From Catonia carolina (taxonomy: Eukaryota > Arthropoda > Insecta > Hemiptera > Achilidae): a stretch of 64,000 nt of DNA. The stretch lies in contig JAQMRL010000006.1 of assembly GCA_035578175.1 (NCBI GenBank), positions 21,983,506 to 22,047,505 on the forward strand, in the 5' to 3' direction. The notes under the pieces were generated by a model. The model was given only the letters and a program-made list of their open reading frames with translations. It was not told the DNA's origin and did no database searches. Below are positions 44,603 to 55,169 of this stretch, piece by piece. How positions within the stretch are numbered: the stretch's first letter is position 1; the number at the start of each line of letters is the position of its first letter. The position numbers and the translations under genes are program-made.

Positions 44603-45162
44603 CCCTTTCACTGCCGAATCAATATTTAAAAGTTTGACCTAAAGTGTCATTTAATTTAAATAAGAGTGTAAAAAAGTTCCAGTCCTTATTTCAATAATGT
44701 TCAGACGTAAGCGTACCATTGCCGACCAAAATTTCAACGTTACAGAAAAATAAAATTTCCTGTTAAAAATTAGTTTTTATCGTGTTCCTGAAAAAAAGAA
44801 ATCGTTCTAACACTAAAAATATTCAAAATAGGTTCTCTTAGTTTATTTAAAGCCGCATCGACAGCTTGGTTATTAGTAACTACTGTGAGGTTTGGTACCT
44901 TAACGGTGGTTTTATCGTGTTAAATTTTCCCGGAACCTAACCCGGGACCTTTCGCTTTGCAGGCTAGCACACTATTCACTACGCCACGGAGGAGGTTTAA
45001 AAATACATTATTCCATTAATTTTTGTTTAAAAGATTTTTTGGTAATGTTCGGTTATCCGGACGTTGGCACTTTATGCATAACTTTCGGAGTCGGTAAACC
45101 GGATGTTATCACTACGTAAAATATATTGACGTCCTGTTTTCCGGACGTTGGTACTGAAAGGG
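44603..45162. mobile_element. piggyBac-like TTAA MITE carrying a SINE D
   Basis: TTAA at 44599-44602 and 45163-45166. The ends are CCCTTTCACTGCCG (left) and, reverse complemented, CCCTTTCAGTACCAACGTCC (right). It is 560 bp and non-coding. The right side repeats ccggacgttgg at ~45057-45067 and ~45141-45151. A SINE D lies inside at ~44855-44997. Confidence 0.78.
44850..44997 (-). repeat. SINE D copy 1
   Basis: A minus-strand tRNA-like head: cctccgtggcgtagtgaata (A-box region), then tcccgggttaggttccggg (B-box region). The body ends in gatgcggctttaaataaac. That tail resembles the SINE A1 tail gatgcgacgttaaataaat. Confidence 0.75.
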
Positions 45163-45212
45163 TTAACTAAAAGAATTCTACAACTACTGTGAAAAAGCGG
45201 TTTAACTTTATA

Positions 45213-45360
45213 AGGTAGCGTAGCGTAGTAGCAGCCTTCAACGAGGATATCTCGGGTTCGATTCCCGACTAGGGCCTGGGAATTATAACAAGTCACAACA
45301 CAACCCACTGTAGCCGCTAATATTGAAACTGTTGATGCGTCTTGCAATAAATTTAAAAAA
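45213..45360 (+). repeat. SINE D copy 2
   Basis: The plus strand has gtagcgtagtagc, then B box TCGGGTTCGATTCCCGAC at ~45252-45269. The body has tgtagccgctaatattgaaa and ends ttgatgcgtcttgcaataaa plus an A-rich tail. The minus-strand open frame overlapping it is an artefact. Confidence 0.78.
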
Positions 45361-45369
45361 TCCGTACAA

Positions 45370-46420
45370 CTTTTACTTGTTGAATTCAAACCTACGTCTT
45401 GAAATATTAAATACATTTTTCACACAAAAGAATTTGAATGTATATTAAACATTCTTTGGGTTTTTGCCAAGTTTTTACTTATTTGTTAATAGGTATTCAT
45501 AATAAAAATCTATGTTCATATTTTTTAAAACAAGTTATCTCAAATTGTGTTTGAGAGGAGGCAACACGGTAACAGAATACAATGTTGAATTCTCGAAGGA
45601 AGTAGTTTCAATATTTAGACATTCTCCATACATAATAATTGATAAAATTTTGAATTTTGCTATCCTAATATTTTAAATTCTAATTTGGTTGTATAAATCT
45701 ACAACTAAAGTTACTTGCAGCAAAAATTCTTCTAAAGAAATAAAGAAACTATTCTCTGGAAAAATTACTGTAAACCAAAATCGTATTTGTATATAAGTTG
45801 AAAATCTTTAATACCTGATTTTTTGTCTTCAATTTTTTATTACGGTACTGCACATTGAGCTGCACAATTTCCATATATAATATTTAACGGGCAATGGGGA
45901 ATTTACTTTAAGGAGAAGAGGTGCCTAGTAGTACATTAGAACTACATAACGGACAACACCCGGTTGTCCGTTATTTAGAACGTCCGTTATTTAGAACAAG
46001 AGGTCTCGCTTAAGACGTAGCTAGGTCGCGGGCTAGTTGCTTTGGACGGACATCAAGTCATTTGCAAAATTTAATATAAGTAAAATTTTATTCAAAAATT
46101 TACCGATATTTTGAATTTTTGACTTTGTACTTAATCCCGTTTTCCAGCGTCACGTTCGGCGCAGAACCGCCCTTAAATATAACATCATTATTTTCTCTTT
46201 CCATTTTTCAAAATTTTTTAAAATCGTTTACGAAATAAATTTCCAAAAAATTATGACACATCCAATTTCGGCATAGAAAGTTACGTAAACCTTCAAAAAT
46301 CAAAGAGATCGTATTATTTGTTTTAAGAAATAGATTTTATTTTTTTTTTACTCATAGCCCATAATCAGTTATCTTATCTTTCACAATTTAATCATACTTT
46401 TGTCAAAAAAAAATCCTGTT
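45370..46420. other. AT-rich stretch with a repeated gtccgttatttagaac motif
   Basis: At 45953-46003 acggacaac...gttgtccgt is palindromic and gtccgttatttagaac occurs twice in a row. It resembles the end of a DNA transposon, but I found no partner end. The rest shows nothing. Confidence 0.35.
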
Positions 46421-46424
46421 TTCA

Positions 46425-46575
46425 GTCTTCTTCTTCATGTAGCATCTCCATTACGAAGGTCTGCTAGCATCATGGCAATCCTGACCTTGGAAACTGCAGC
46501 TCTAAATAGGTCGATGGATGACAAATTAAACCACTCTCGCAGGTTCCGTTCATATAGTTGCTATGATAAATATAA
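46425..46575 (-). pseudogene. LINE C-terminal stub
   Basis: The minus strand reads YERNLREWFNLSSIDLFRAA, then VSKVRIAMMLADLRNGDAT and a stop, followed by a gaagaagaag tract. It is the extreme C-terminus (W....S..LFR.A..R...AMMIA.LR.G.GT) of the same LINE type as 38349-38738. Confidence 0.82.
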
Positions 46576-46579
46576 TAAA

Positions 46580-47555
46580 TATAATTTATTTGCTATAGAT
46601 ACGGCATTTTTCCCGTTCTGTTTTCAGTAAGTAATATTTAATTTTTAAGTCGTGATTTTGTTTTCAACTGCAAATTTGTGAGAGAAAATAAAAGCTTTAA
46701 CTTGTCTTTTTACGTGATGCACAGTGAGCGGGTTTTACAAATCAAAAATATAAACACTGGAATTATGAAAAGAATTCAAATCAAAATTTTTGTCATACTT
46801 TGATATCTAATTAGAATATTATTTGCGCTCAAGTGAAATGAACATTACGCATAAAACAATTTTGAATACAAAATCTGCCTTTTAACACACTTCTCTGAGA
46901 GAAATATATTTATATTTTTTAAATAAGGATAGTCTATTTTAAAAAATAATTTACTCGTAGCTACATCAAAAATATTTAGACTAAATAATTCAATTTCATG
47001 ATGATAGATATTTACATATTCAAATCATAAAAAATCCACTATTTTCAAATTTCTAATTCCGTAGAATTGGTTTAAAATATAAGCCGATTTTTAAAAAAAC
47101 AGATTCTTGTTATATTAATAAAAGAAACAAATGAATGGACTTTTTCTAATCTTTAATTCAAATACAATAAAATCAGAACTTGTTCTGATACGCCGGAATA
47201 AAGATAAAAACCTGATTTAATAAAAATACAATAAACAATAACAACACTTTTAACTATTATTTTTATTATTCGTCTTTATATCTGATTATAATATAAATAT
47301 TTTGCCTTTTACCATACTAAAAAAATAACCGTAATAAAACACTGATAAGATATACTTTGAATGTACATTATAATATCAGGTGAAATTTCGTACCAATTGT
47401 TTTAGGGTGGATTAAGAAACTTGAGAGAATACTGGGTAAACATTTTTATACTGAACATTGAATACTGGCTATACATTTTTTTAAATATTTACCGTATTTC
47501 AAATCACAACATAAATTTAATTTCCCTGTAAATATATACGGACAATACAGAATAT
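46580..47555. other. AT-rich stretch, nothing recognised
   Basis: No gene or repeat was recognised. Confidence 0.5.
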
Positions 47556-47562
47556 TTGACCA

Positions 47563-47715
47563 TCTTCGTGGCGTAGTAACTAGCGCGTTAGCCTTATAAA
47601 GCGTAAAGTCCCGGACTTGATTCCCAGCTAGGGTCTGGAAACTACAAAACCCATTATTAGAGTACCAAAAACCCAAAGTAATTGCTAATGACTAAAAGTC
47701 ATTAAAAAGTCAGTA
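47563..47715 (+). repeat. SINE D copy 3
   Basis: The plus strand reads cttcgtggcgtagtaactag then cgcgttagccttataaagcg, with a B-box-like region CCCGGACTTGATTCCCAGC. The body has aattgctaatgactaaaag. The most tRNA-like head of the family. Confidence 0.75.
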
Positions 47716-47839
47716 AATTCTGGGTATCTTTAAAAAGTATGATCAAAATCTAAGAATTGTGAATCTAGTACAGCTAAAAATAAGAAAAACATGTTTAAAA
47801 AACCGTAGGTGATACAGCTGGTGAAGATTTTCCCTTAAA

Positions 47840-48290
47840 TTTAGTTCTCATCGTTCACTCTCCGACCGTAGGTTGGCATGACGGTTATTCGGACCTTGGG
47901 CAGCTCTGTACAGCTCCGCTGAGGTACAACGAAACCAGCGAAAATTCTTCAACCAAAAAAACCTTCTTCTTCCTACATCTCTCTTCTTCTCAATCTTGCC
48001 TTGTGTTATCAAACGAACCATTTCATATCTTGATTCACGCCTAATGGGGCCCAAATATTCCATTTTCCTTTCTTTGATAGTGTAAACAAGCTTCTTTTCT
48101 GTTCCAGTTTTTCACAAGACTGTCTTTTTGGGTACCTCATCCAACCAGGGTACTTTTAGCATGCGCCTGTACAACCAAAGCTCAAACTTATCTATTCTCT
48201 TGATATTCATCTTCTTCAACGTCCATGCTTCTGCACCATATACCACTGTTTAGGAAATGTAACATCAAAACATCTTCAATCTCAGGTCAA
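47840..48290 (-). pseudogene. LINE C-terminal fragment
   Basis: The minus strand reads TVVYGAEAWTLKKMNIKRID, then FELWLYRRMLKVPWLDEV, then (frame from 48063) RKMEYLGPIRRESRYEMVRL and GRRRFFWLKNFRWF. This is the post-RT region of the same broad LINE type as 38349-38738. It contains at least two stops. Confidence 0.87.
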
Positions 48291-48363
48291 GGCTCAAGGA
48301 TTTATCTATTAAAATTTTATTCATTTTAAAAAATGCAGAATGAGCCAAAATTTATATATTTAA

Positions 48364-48480
48364 ATTTAGTTACTCCGGAAAATTTACTAAGAGTTGAATC
48401 GCGGAACCTTCGTCTCCAAAAATCAGCTGTTGAACAGCCGACTCGCGGCGAACCTACCACCAGACCAACCCGGTCGGTAT
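48364..48480 (-). repeat. SINE B head fragment
   Basis: The minus strand has ggttggtctggtggtaggtt, then cgcgagtcggctgttcaaca and the degraded B-box cgcgattcaactct. Only the tRNA-like head is present. Confidence 0.65.
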
Positions 48481-48484
48481 TTGT

Positions 48485-49210
48485 AAAATAACCCACAAAT
48501 ACTCTCAAAAAGAAATTCTTCTATCCTTCATTTTGTTATAAGTCTTGTTGTACCAAGTTTTCTATTGAAAAGAAATTGAGTCTAGTTGGTTCACAAATTT
48601 CCATTTCACCTAATCCATGTTTATTTTTTAAAAAGTTTACTTATTGCTATATCATCCTTAAGAACTGAACAACTATGATTAAAACTCGGTGAAATACTCG
48701 ACACTGCTTACAGTACAGTTATTGGGTAGTAAAACCTTTAGTTGATGATTCAATAATTTATAAACGAACTTTTTTGTATTCTGAAGTAATTCATTATAAA
48801 AAGCAATTACTTTTTCAAATTAAAACAGTAAAAATAAAATACATTTTTAATAATTACCATAAACAATTCGTAGAAGTTGTGGAAATGAAGATTTAAAATA
48901 ATAATTTTATATTATGGTGATTAGTTAACCTAAAGGCATCATAATGCGAATAGTTTTTGAGGACAGTGTATTGAACATAACCTATATATCGATGCAGATA
49001 TGCTTATAGATAATAAACGGGCATGTTTTCATTCATTTTTACTAATCGATATTATGACTAACAAACAACCATACTAATAAAGAAAGATATTACATATTTA
49101 TTTAAAAGTAATAGTGATTTACCGATATACTTCAAGGTATAGGTTATACGATTTAAAAAATATGTTATGTTTTTGTCTAAGTAGGCTAATTACTAATAGT
49201 CCAGGAATAT
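48485..49210. other. AT-rich stretch, nothing recognised
   Basis: No gene or repeat was recognised. Confidence 0.5.
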
Positions 49211-49214
49211 TAGG

Positions 49215-49950
49215 TTTTAATTTTTTTTCATGCTAGGATTTACAGTCCCAGCCGTATCTGGCTTTCTAAGCACCACCTCTCTCTGTCTCGCCAGTCCCCA
49301 TCGGAGAGCCTCCGCATATACATTGCCTCCTGCACCCCATCCAACCATGTCACTTCCGGCCTACCCCTCCTTCTTCTACCGGATAGCTTCCACTACCATA
49401 CCCTCTTTTGCCACCTACCATTCTCCATCCTCTGTAAATGAACAAACCATTTTAACTGCTTCCGGAATATGGTATTCATGATGTTTTCTTGAACGCCGAT
49501 TCTTCTCCTAATTTTAAAATCGGAATTCAATAGATCAGCAACAAACCACAGCTCCGCCTCCAGAAATCCATCTCCACTGCTTTTAGGGAATCCTTCTGTC
49601 TCTTTGTCAATACCCACATTTCCGCAGCATAAGTACACACACTATTCAGGATAGCATGATAAATTTACCTTTGTTCTTTCATATTTTATCAATCCAAAGG
49701 ACAGAATTTAACTACCCTATAGCCATTCGCCATTGGGAAATCTTGCTGTTTACTTCCGCTGCACTTGTTCCGCTCCTATCAAAGATGACTCTCAGGTATT
49801 TAAAACTTTTACAACTTTTCGCTACACCCGTACCTTGCTGAATACCATTTTCTGGCTCACCAACAGCAAAGTGTTTAGTCTTGCTTACATTTATACTGAG
49901 GTCCCATCTGTCATACTCCTCTTGCAACTTCCTCATCATATAATGGCATC
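49215..49950 (-). pseudogene. LINE RT to C-terminus fragment
   Basis: The minus strand, from 49939 downward, reads LQEEYDRWDLSINVSKTKHF, FKYLRVIFDRSGTSAAEVNS and ISQWRMAIG, then CTYAAEMWVLTKRQKDSLKA, VEMDFWRRSCGL, RRRIGVQENIMNTIFRKQLKWF and a GVQE-like end near 49290. It corresponds to the RT sector after the YADD box (LQ..Y..WGL.IN..KT ... F.YLG..F...G) through the C-terminus. Frameshifts and stops interrupt it. It is the same family as 30895-31205. Confidence 0.9.
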
Positions 49951-49954
49951 ATCG

Positions 49955-50750
49955 TAGGTTTTAATATTATAACAAAAAATTTAATTAATTAACATCAACG
50001 GAAAATTACCGAATATCAAAAATTAACAGGAAAGTAAAAAAGAAAACAATGATGTTTATTATAATGATTTATCTCTTAAAATAAGGAAAAAATTAGAAAT
50101 CGTCAATAAAACTAACGTCACTCTATGGTAAAAGAGTAATAATATTATTATTTCAGCACATATTTCTACACATTATACCAGTTTATATTTTGTGTAAGAT
50201 ATGTAAATTAATTTCGTTAAATAATCATAAATTTTAGTAATTAATAAAAGGTTTGAAATTTAAAAAGTTATCATAAAATTCTAACGTACTTATTCCCTGT
50301 AAAATTAGTAAAAACTGTAGGTGAGCAAGTGGTGAAAGGTGATAGATGAAAAATGCTAGACTGACGGAACCCGCTGGTATAGAAGCCAGTTGAGGTAACC
50401 GCGACACCAACGAGGTGGCCCGTACCAGAGGGAAAATAGGGTATTCTAAAATAATAGGTGAAGACTAATTCAGAGGGATGTGATAATTTTAACAGAATAT
50501 TTTGAAGCCTAGCAATCCTCCGATGTATTATACATAGCAATGCTAGGCTCTTCTTCCCAAACCTTTTGGTTCTCATGTAAGTAATCTTATAACCTTATCA
50601 GTGTGTCTTCCTCCAATTCTGATAAATCTAGAAACCGGAAAGCCTTATGAATATCAATTTTAGATAGTTGAGAATCTCCAGAATATACTACTTGATACTG
50701 CCCCAAGATAAATAGTAGAGTATGCTTATCATGACTAGAGTGTGGTCAAA
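49955..50750. other. Unassigned; tRNA-like trace at ~50370-50425
   Basis: On the minus strand near 50360-50425, gttggtgtcgcggttacctc followed at some distance by gcgggttccgtcag vaguely resembles a tRNA-like SINE head, but the boxes are poor. The rest shows nothing. Confidence 0.3.
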
Positions 50751-50764
50751 ATGAGTGTTTCTTT

Positions 50765-51115
50765 AAATCCCTAATGTCTGGACGTTGCAATCTGTTCAAT
50801 TTAAGAACAATAATTACCTATATGACCTAATGAAATGAGGAGGATTTATGTATGACGTGTAAAAGAGGTGTAGTCTTGTATAGACTCAGACCGACCATTC
50901 CTAAGAAATTGTGGATAAATGAACGCTCAAAGTAACGTTGAACCATCGAAGTACAGATGTAACTAACTACTGCCTAGTTTAAAAATTCGTATAAAAGTAA
51001 CTAACTGCTTTTACTAGGATTTGAACCACGGGATCTTCGTTTCTAAAAATAAGTTGTTAACAGCTAAGTCGCAACGTGACTTTACAACTAGATCAATCCG
51101 CAGGGTCAAGAAATA
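50765..51115 (-). repeat. SINE B copy 4 (nearly complete)
   Basis: From right to left on its own strand: a tRNA-like head near 51015-51110 (gtcacgttgcgacttagctg; B box ggttcaaatcctagtaaa), then a body ending tgaacagattgcaacgtcca and ttagggatttaaa near 50765. It shows the uninterrupted version of the locus split by element C at 18430-18812. Confidence 0.78.
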
Positions 51116-51152
51116 GAGTTAGTGAGATTATTTTATAAACGATCTTATTGCT

Positions 51153-51490
51153 CAGAATTTGAAAACTTATCGGCAGAAATGAGTTTTCTGCAAGCAGTAA
51201 AAGGATGCTCAAGGGTGGACCACGCAAGTAGTGAGGACATAAGAAAGGAACTGCAGGTTGTTAGCGTACATGAGAGAATCTTTAAGTACAAGGAAAGATG
51301 GAAGGAACATCTAAACAGAATGACGAATGGAAGAATACTGATGCAGATGTGGAAATATTAACCACAAGGCAGAAGAGCTCTGGGTAGACCGAGGAAAAGA
51401 TGGAGCTGAAGAGAGTGATGTCGGAACAGGCCAAGGCCTAAACCATGAAGAGAAGAAGAAGAAGAAGAAGAAGAAGAAGAAGAAGAAGAA
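51153..51490 (+). mobile_element. LINE 3' end with (GAA)n tail and 12-bp target-site duplication
   Basis: A 338-bp, 5'-truncated plus-strand insertion. The frame reads VKGCSRVDHASSEDIRKELQ, then YKERWKEHLNRMTNGRI and GRRALGRPRKRW. It ends with ~44 bp of GAA repeats (51447-51490). A perfect 12-bp duplication, gatcttattgct, lies at 51141-51152 and 51491-51502. Same lineage as 9140-9362. A few stops near the 3' end are consistent with modest age. Confidence 0.93.
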
Positions 51491-51504
51491 GATCTTATTG
51501 CTAC

Positions 51505-52720
51505 AGTGACAATGAACTCTATTGTTTTAACACTCCTTAAATTATGTAGGCCTATAATCTACATTTAAAGTACTGAACTAAATAGCAAGGGTTCTAAAGA
51601 GGTTGTTTGGTATTGTACCCAATTTAATTCTGGAATTTCCTATTTCGTTTAAGTAAAGTTTTGAAGGGTACTCCTCTATATTAATAGTAGACTACCACTA
51701 CTTTGACCAACCTGCGGATTAAATGACTCTTACCCTCATTGGGTTAAGAAAGTAATTAGTACTACTGGAACGTAATTAGTATTAAAGAATAAAAATTACT
51801 GCGTAGGTTAACCATGTCACAAAGAGGCCAAACCAAAACAGATGCATGTGGATTTAAGTCCTCAGCGCTCCCTTTTCTCTAAGCACTCATGTCGACCGGG
51901 TTCTCTAATCACGTAAGATGAGTAACCACAGAAGCATAACGGCACACCTCTAAAAGGCACATTATCTACGGCACAAGAATAGTATGGACAGCCGCACCCT
52001 GAACGTTCTGGGTACAGGTCAGCGTCACCGCCGTTTTAAGGGAAACACTCTAATAAATTTAAACTAATTTTCCTGGACTACAATCATACGAATGATTACA
52101 AAAATCAATTATAATAAGATCGATTTTAAGATATATATCGATAAAAAGGTGAACGTATAACAGTATCGAAGAAAAAATTAGTTCTTGATTATCTCATGAG
52201 CATTTACGTAGTAATATACTTAAGTTATTACAAAGATAACATAAACAATATTAAATCGATGTTAGTTTAGAAGTTGTTCAATATCAATTTTTATTGTTCA
52301 TATCGATTACTGCATGCGGTAATACTTTCAATATTTTATAACTATTTTTGTTTTTAATAATAAAAAATAAATTTAACTGTCACGATAATTATATGGCCTG
52401 AAATATTGAAGAATCTATAAAATGTATTTATTGCTCATTTAAGTTTTACGTTGCGTTAGAATTAAGCTTATAATATCTAAAGATTACTTTAGTTCTGACA
52501 TAATTTACGTTGTAATTGCTACAGATTCTATCAAACTAGTCACCTTGATCTAAAGCATTGGTTAATAAACAATTTAAATTGCTTTTCGTTCTGAACACTA
52601 ATATTATGTTTACATTGTTTAGATTTCTTTCTTTCCCAAATTTCATAGTTTCTTTTCATGAATTAATAGCATCTTTTGAACAAAATGTTTTTTCTTTATA
52701 TACAACAAGAAATGTCTGTC
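51505..52720. other. Mixed stretch, nothing recognised
   Basis: 51820-52080 is less AT-rich but shows no gene or repeat I can name. Confidence 0.45.
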
Positions 52721-52724
52721 GCCC

Positions 52725-53295
52725 AAAACTAAACTAAGACACCACCAAACAGTGGTTCTCCCAGGAATCCACTATTCCAGCGAAACGTTATTCGGGCCAT
52801 ATCGCTTAGGAGACATCGATAGAATTGAGAAAATAGAAGGAAAAATACTTAGGAAGTGCATGAACAAAAGGCACATGGTGGAAGGACAGTGGCGGTTAAT
52901 CCCGAACAAATAAATCTGCAAACTAATCCCCCCCCCCCACTAATAAATAACTTTAGAAAGAAAAGAATATCATTCCTAGGTCACATACTCAGAGCCAAAA
53001 AGTCCAGACTTGTGAACCGGCTGATCAACCATTTTTGGAATAAGGTGTCGAGACCTAGGTGGCTGAAGGATGTACAGCGGGATGTGGAGGAACTTGGAAT
53101 CACCAAACAAGTCCTGCTAACAAAACAAAAGCTAAGTACATATTATTCAAGACTAACATGGTAACATTCGAACCAAAAACCAGAAGAGTGTAAAACAGGT
53201 GTTTACCGACTAAGACCGAAATTTGATATCGGAACGTTTTAAGAAAATGTGGGCCAAACGAAAGGAAGCCAGCTTAGGAGAGCACGCTTTTACAG
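52725..53295 (+). pseudogene. LINE C-terminal fragment
   Basis: The plus strand reads DIDRIEKIEGKILRKCMN (~52815-52868), then RKKRISFLGHILRAKKSRLV, NRLINHFWNKVSRPRWLKDV and QRDVEELGIT (52958-53105), and after a shift ERFKKMWAKRKEAS near 53235-53275. These match the C-terminus of the same lineage as the copy at 10125-12135 (RKRRL.FYGHI.RM...RL..RIF...W ... W..E...D). A C-homopolymer at ~52929-52938 marks a disrupted spot. Confidence 0.85.
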
Positions 53296-53399
53296 AAACC
53301 CAACACTGGAACAGATCTAAACTTGAACTAGAGTGATCCTATGATGTCTCAAAAGTGAAAAACAAAAAGGATAAAGCAAAAATCATTAATTTAAAAATT

Positions 53400-53850
53400 A
53401 TGAAAACTTTCTTAAAATACTACTATGTTTGGAGTGTATCATTATGCCGGAGTGAAACGTGGTTGATAAGAGCTGTAGAAAAGAAGAGGATATAAGCTTC
53501 TAAAATTTGGTGTTATAGGAAAATTTTAAAGATTAGTTGGGTGGACAAAATAAGTAATTTAGAGTTTCTTAGACGAGTAGATGAAAAAAGAATATTATAT
53601 GGAAACATCTTACCAAAAGAAGGGATAGGCTAGTAGGGCATATCTTAAGACTCCCTGGTATTGCTCTATCAATAATGGAGATTAATATTGAGAAAATAAA
53701 TTTAAGTGGAAGGCAACGGTTAAAATATTTAAAGCAAATTACACAGGATGTAGGGCGTTGTAGGTATGTAGATATGAAACGACTTGCGCAAGATAGAACA
53801 GCTTGGAGAACTCCATCAAACCAGTAGACTGATGACAAAAAGAAAGTAAA
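53400..53850 (+). pseudogene. LINE C-terminal fragment
   Basis: The plus strand reads SETWLIRAVEKKRI, then ASKIWCYRKILKISWVDKIS, NLEFLRRVDEKRILYGNI, GHILRLPGIALSIMEINIEK and YVDMKRLAQDRTAWR. It is the post-RT region (A.E.WCYR.IL.ISW.D..SN..VL.R) of the same general type as 38349-38738, 5'-truncated, with stops. The minus-strand frame over it is a shadow. Confidence 0.85.
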
Positions 53851-53854
53851 AAAG

Positions 53855-54750
53855 TGTCAAAGACTGGAAGAAACAACAAAGAAAATGGATAAAACGTTCG
53901 GAAAAGAACTGAGTGGGCTACTGTGTTTTATGCCGGATGATTTTTATTTTATTTTATTTCTAATGGATTTGCTTTTTTAAAGTTTTACTCATTTGGTATG
54001 TTTAAACAAAACAACATTTTATTTCCAAATAATTGTTTTCTGCCCTTTATTATATTCTATGAATAAATTTTTATATTAAAAACAACATTATTTTTTCAGG
54101 CATATTTCTCGCACATTTATTTAAATTTGATAATTACAAAAATGAGGACACTTGGTAAAATACCATAATAATATTTACATTTGTAAATGGGTTAGTAGAT
54201 TTATGGAGAAGTATAACTAATTTCTTCTACTCTTTACGAACAAGATAAAAATATATAGGCCTACTCGAATAAAAGATCAATAATCATAAAGCATTAAGCG
54301 TTCTCTTTAATTTGACATCACAATACGACATTGAGTAACGAGTTAGATTGTAATCATTATAAACTTGTTTTTGATGTTACTTTAATTATGAAAACTGTAG
54401 TTTTTAATTATTATTAAACAAATCAAATCCTCTTTCATAACAACTAACTTACTTTTGTAGTTTCTGGTAGTAATCAGTTTTTATGTAGAAATACGTTCAT
54501 AAAATTTCATAGAAATAAAAAGAAATAAATAAAATTAAATTATATAAATAATATAAATAAAATTTGTAATACAAAGATAAGCAGAACTTTTGTGTTTACA
54601 AAAAAAACAAAAAAACAACGTAGCCTACATCTGTAATAACAATTACATCTGTATAATTACTTTTACGAATTATAAGGTTTAAAATTTATATGATTGGTCA
54701 AGGAAGTGAACTGTAAAAACGGAACATTACAGGTAAAATACTCAAACATG
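53855..54750. other. AT-rich stretch, nothing recognised
   Basis: No gene or repeat was recognised. Confidence 0.5.
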
Positions 54751-54763
54751 GACACGAAAAAAT

Positions 54764-55159
54764 TTTGTTGTTTAGGTCATCAGCCAAAAGGCTGGTTTGA
54801 ACGTGTAGATGTTTTACTAAGTAAAACAAGGAGTGAGATGGTTTATCCACGCCTTCCTCACTGAATGGAAATGTACGCTTATCAGCATGCCGGGCCCTCT
54901 GAAAAGCACATATTTTTCACTCTGCAAATGACACCTTAACTTCATTCTTCACGGGGTCTGCCTGTATAATGAAATTCATTACTTTCAGAGGAGATAACTC
55001 TGATTTGTGTATTTTACACCTCTACCTCTTCTGTTCTTAAATGATCAGTCATTTAATTGGCTGGCCATGTAATAAGAAACAGAACTATTTATTTTAGCCC
55101 TGTAACGTACAGATTGAGTGTAAATAGTTAGACACTCCACCTGTCTGTTATGGGCAGGG
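54764..55159 (+). repeat. Element C copy 9
   Basis: A full-length plus-strand copy, beginning tttgttgtttaggtcatcag and ending with the hairpin region ctgtctgttatgggcag. The flanks cgaaaaaat at 54755-54763 and 55160-55168 form a 9-bp duplication. Confidence 0.88.
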
Positions 55160-55169
55160 CGAAAAAATA

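Noticed and set aside
53569..53838. 89-codon minus-strand frame
   Set aside because: It is antisense to a recognisable plus-strand LINE C-terminus.
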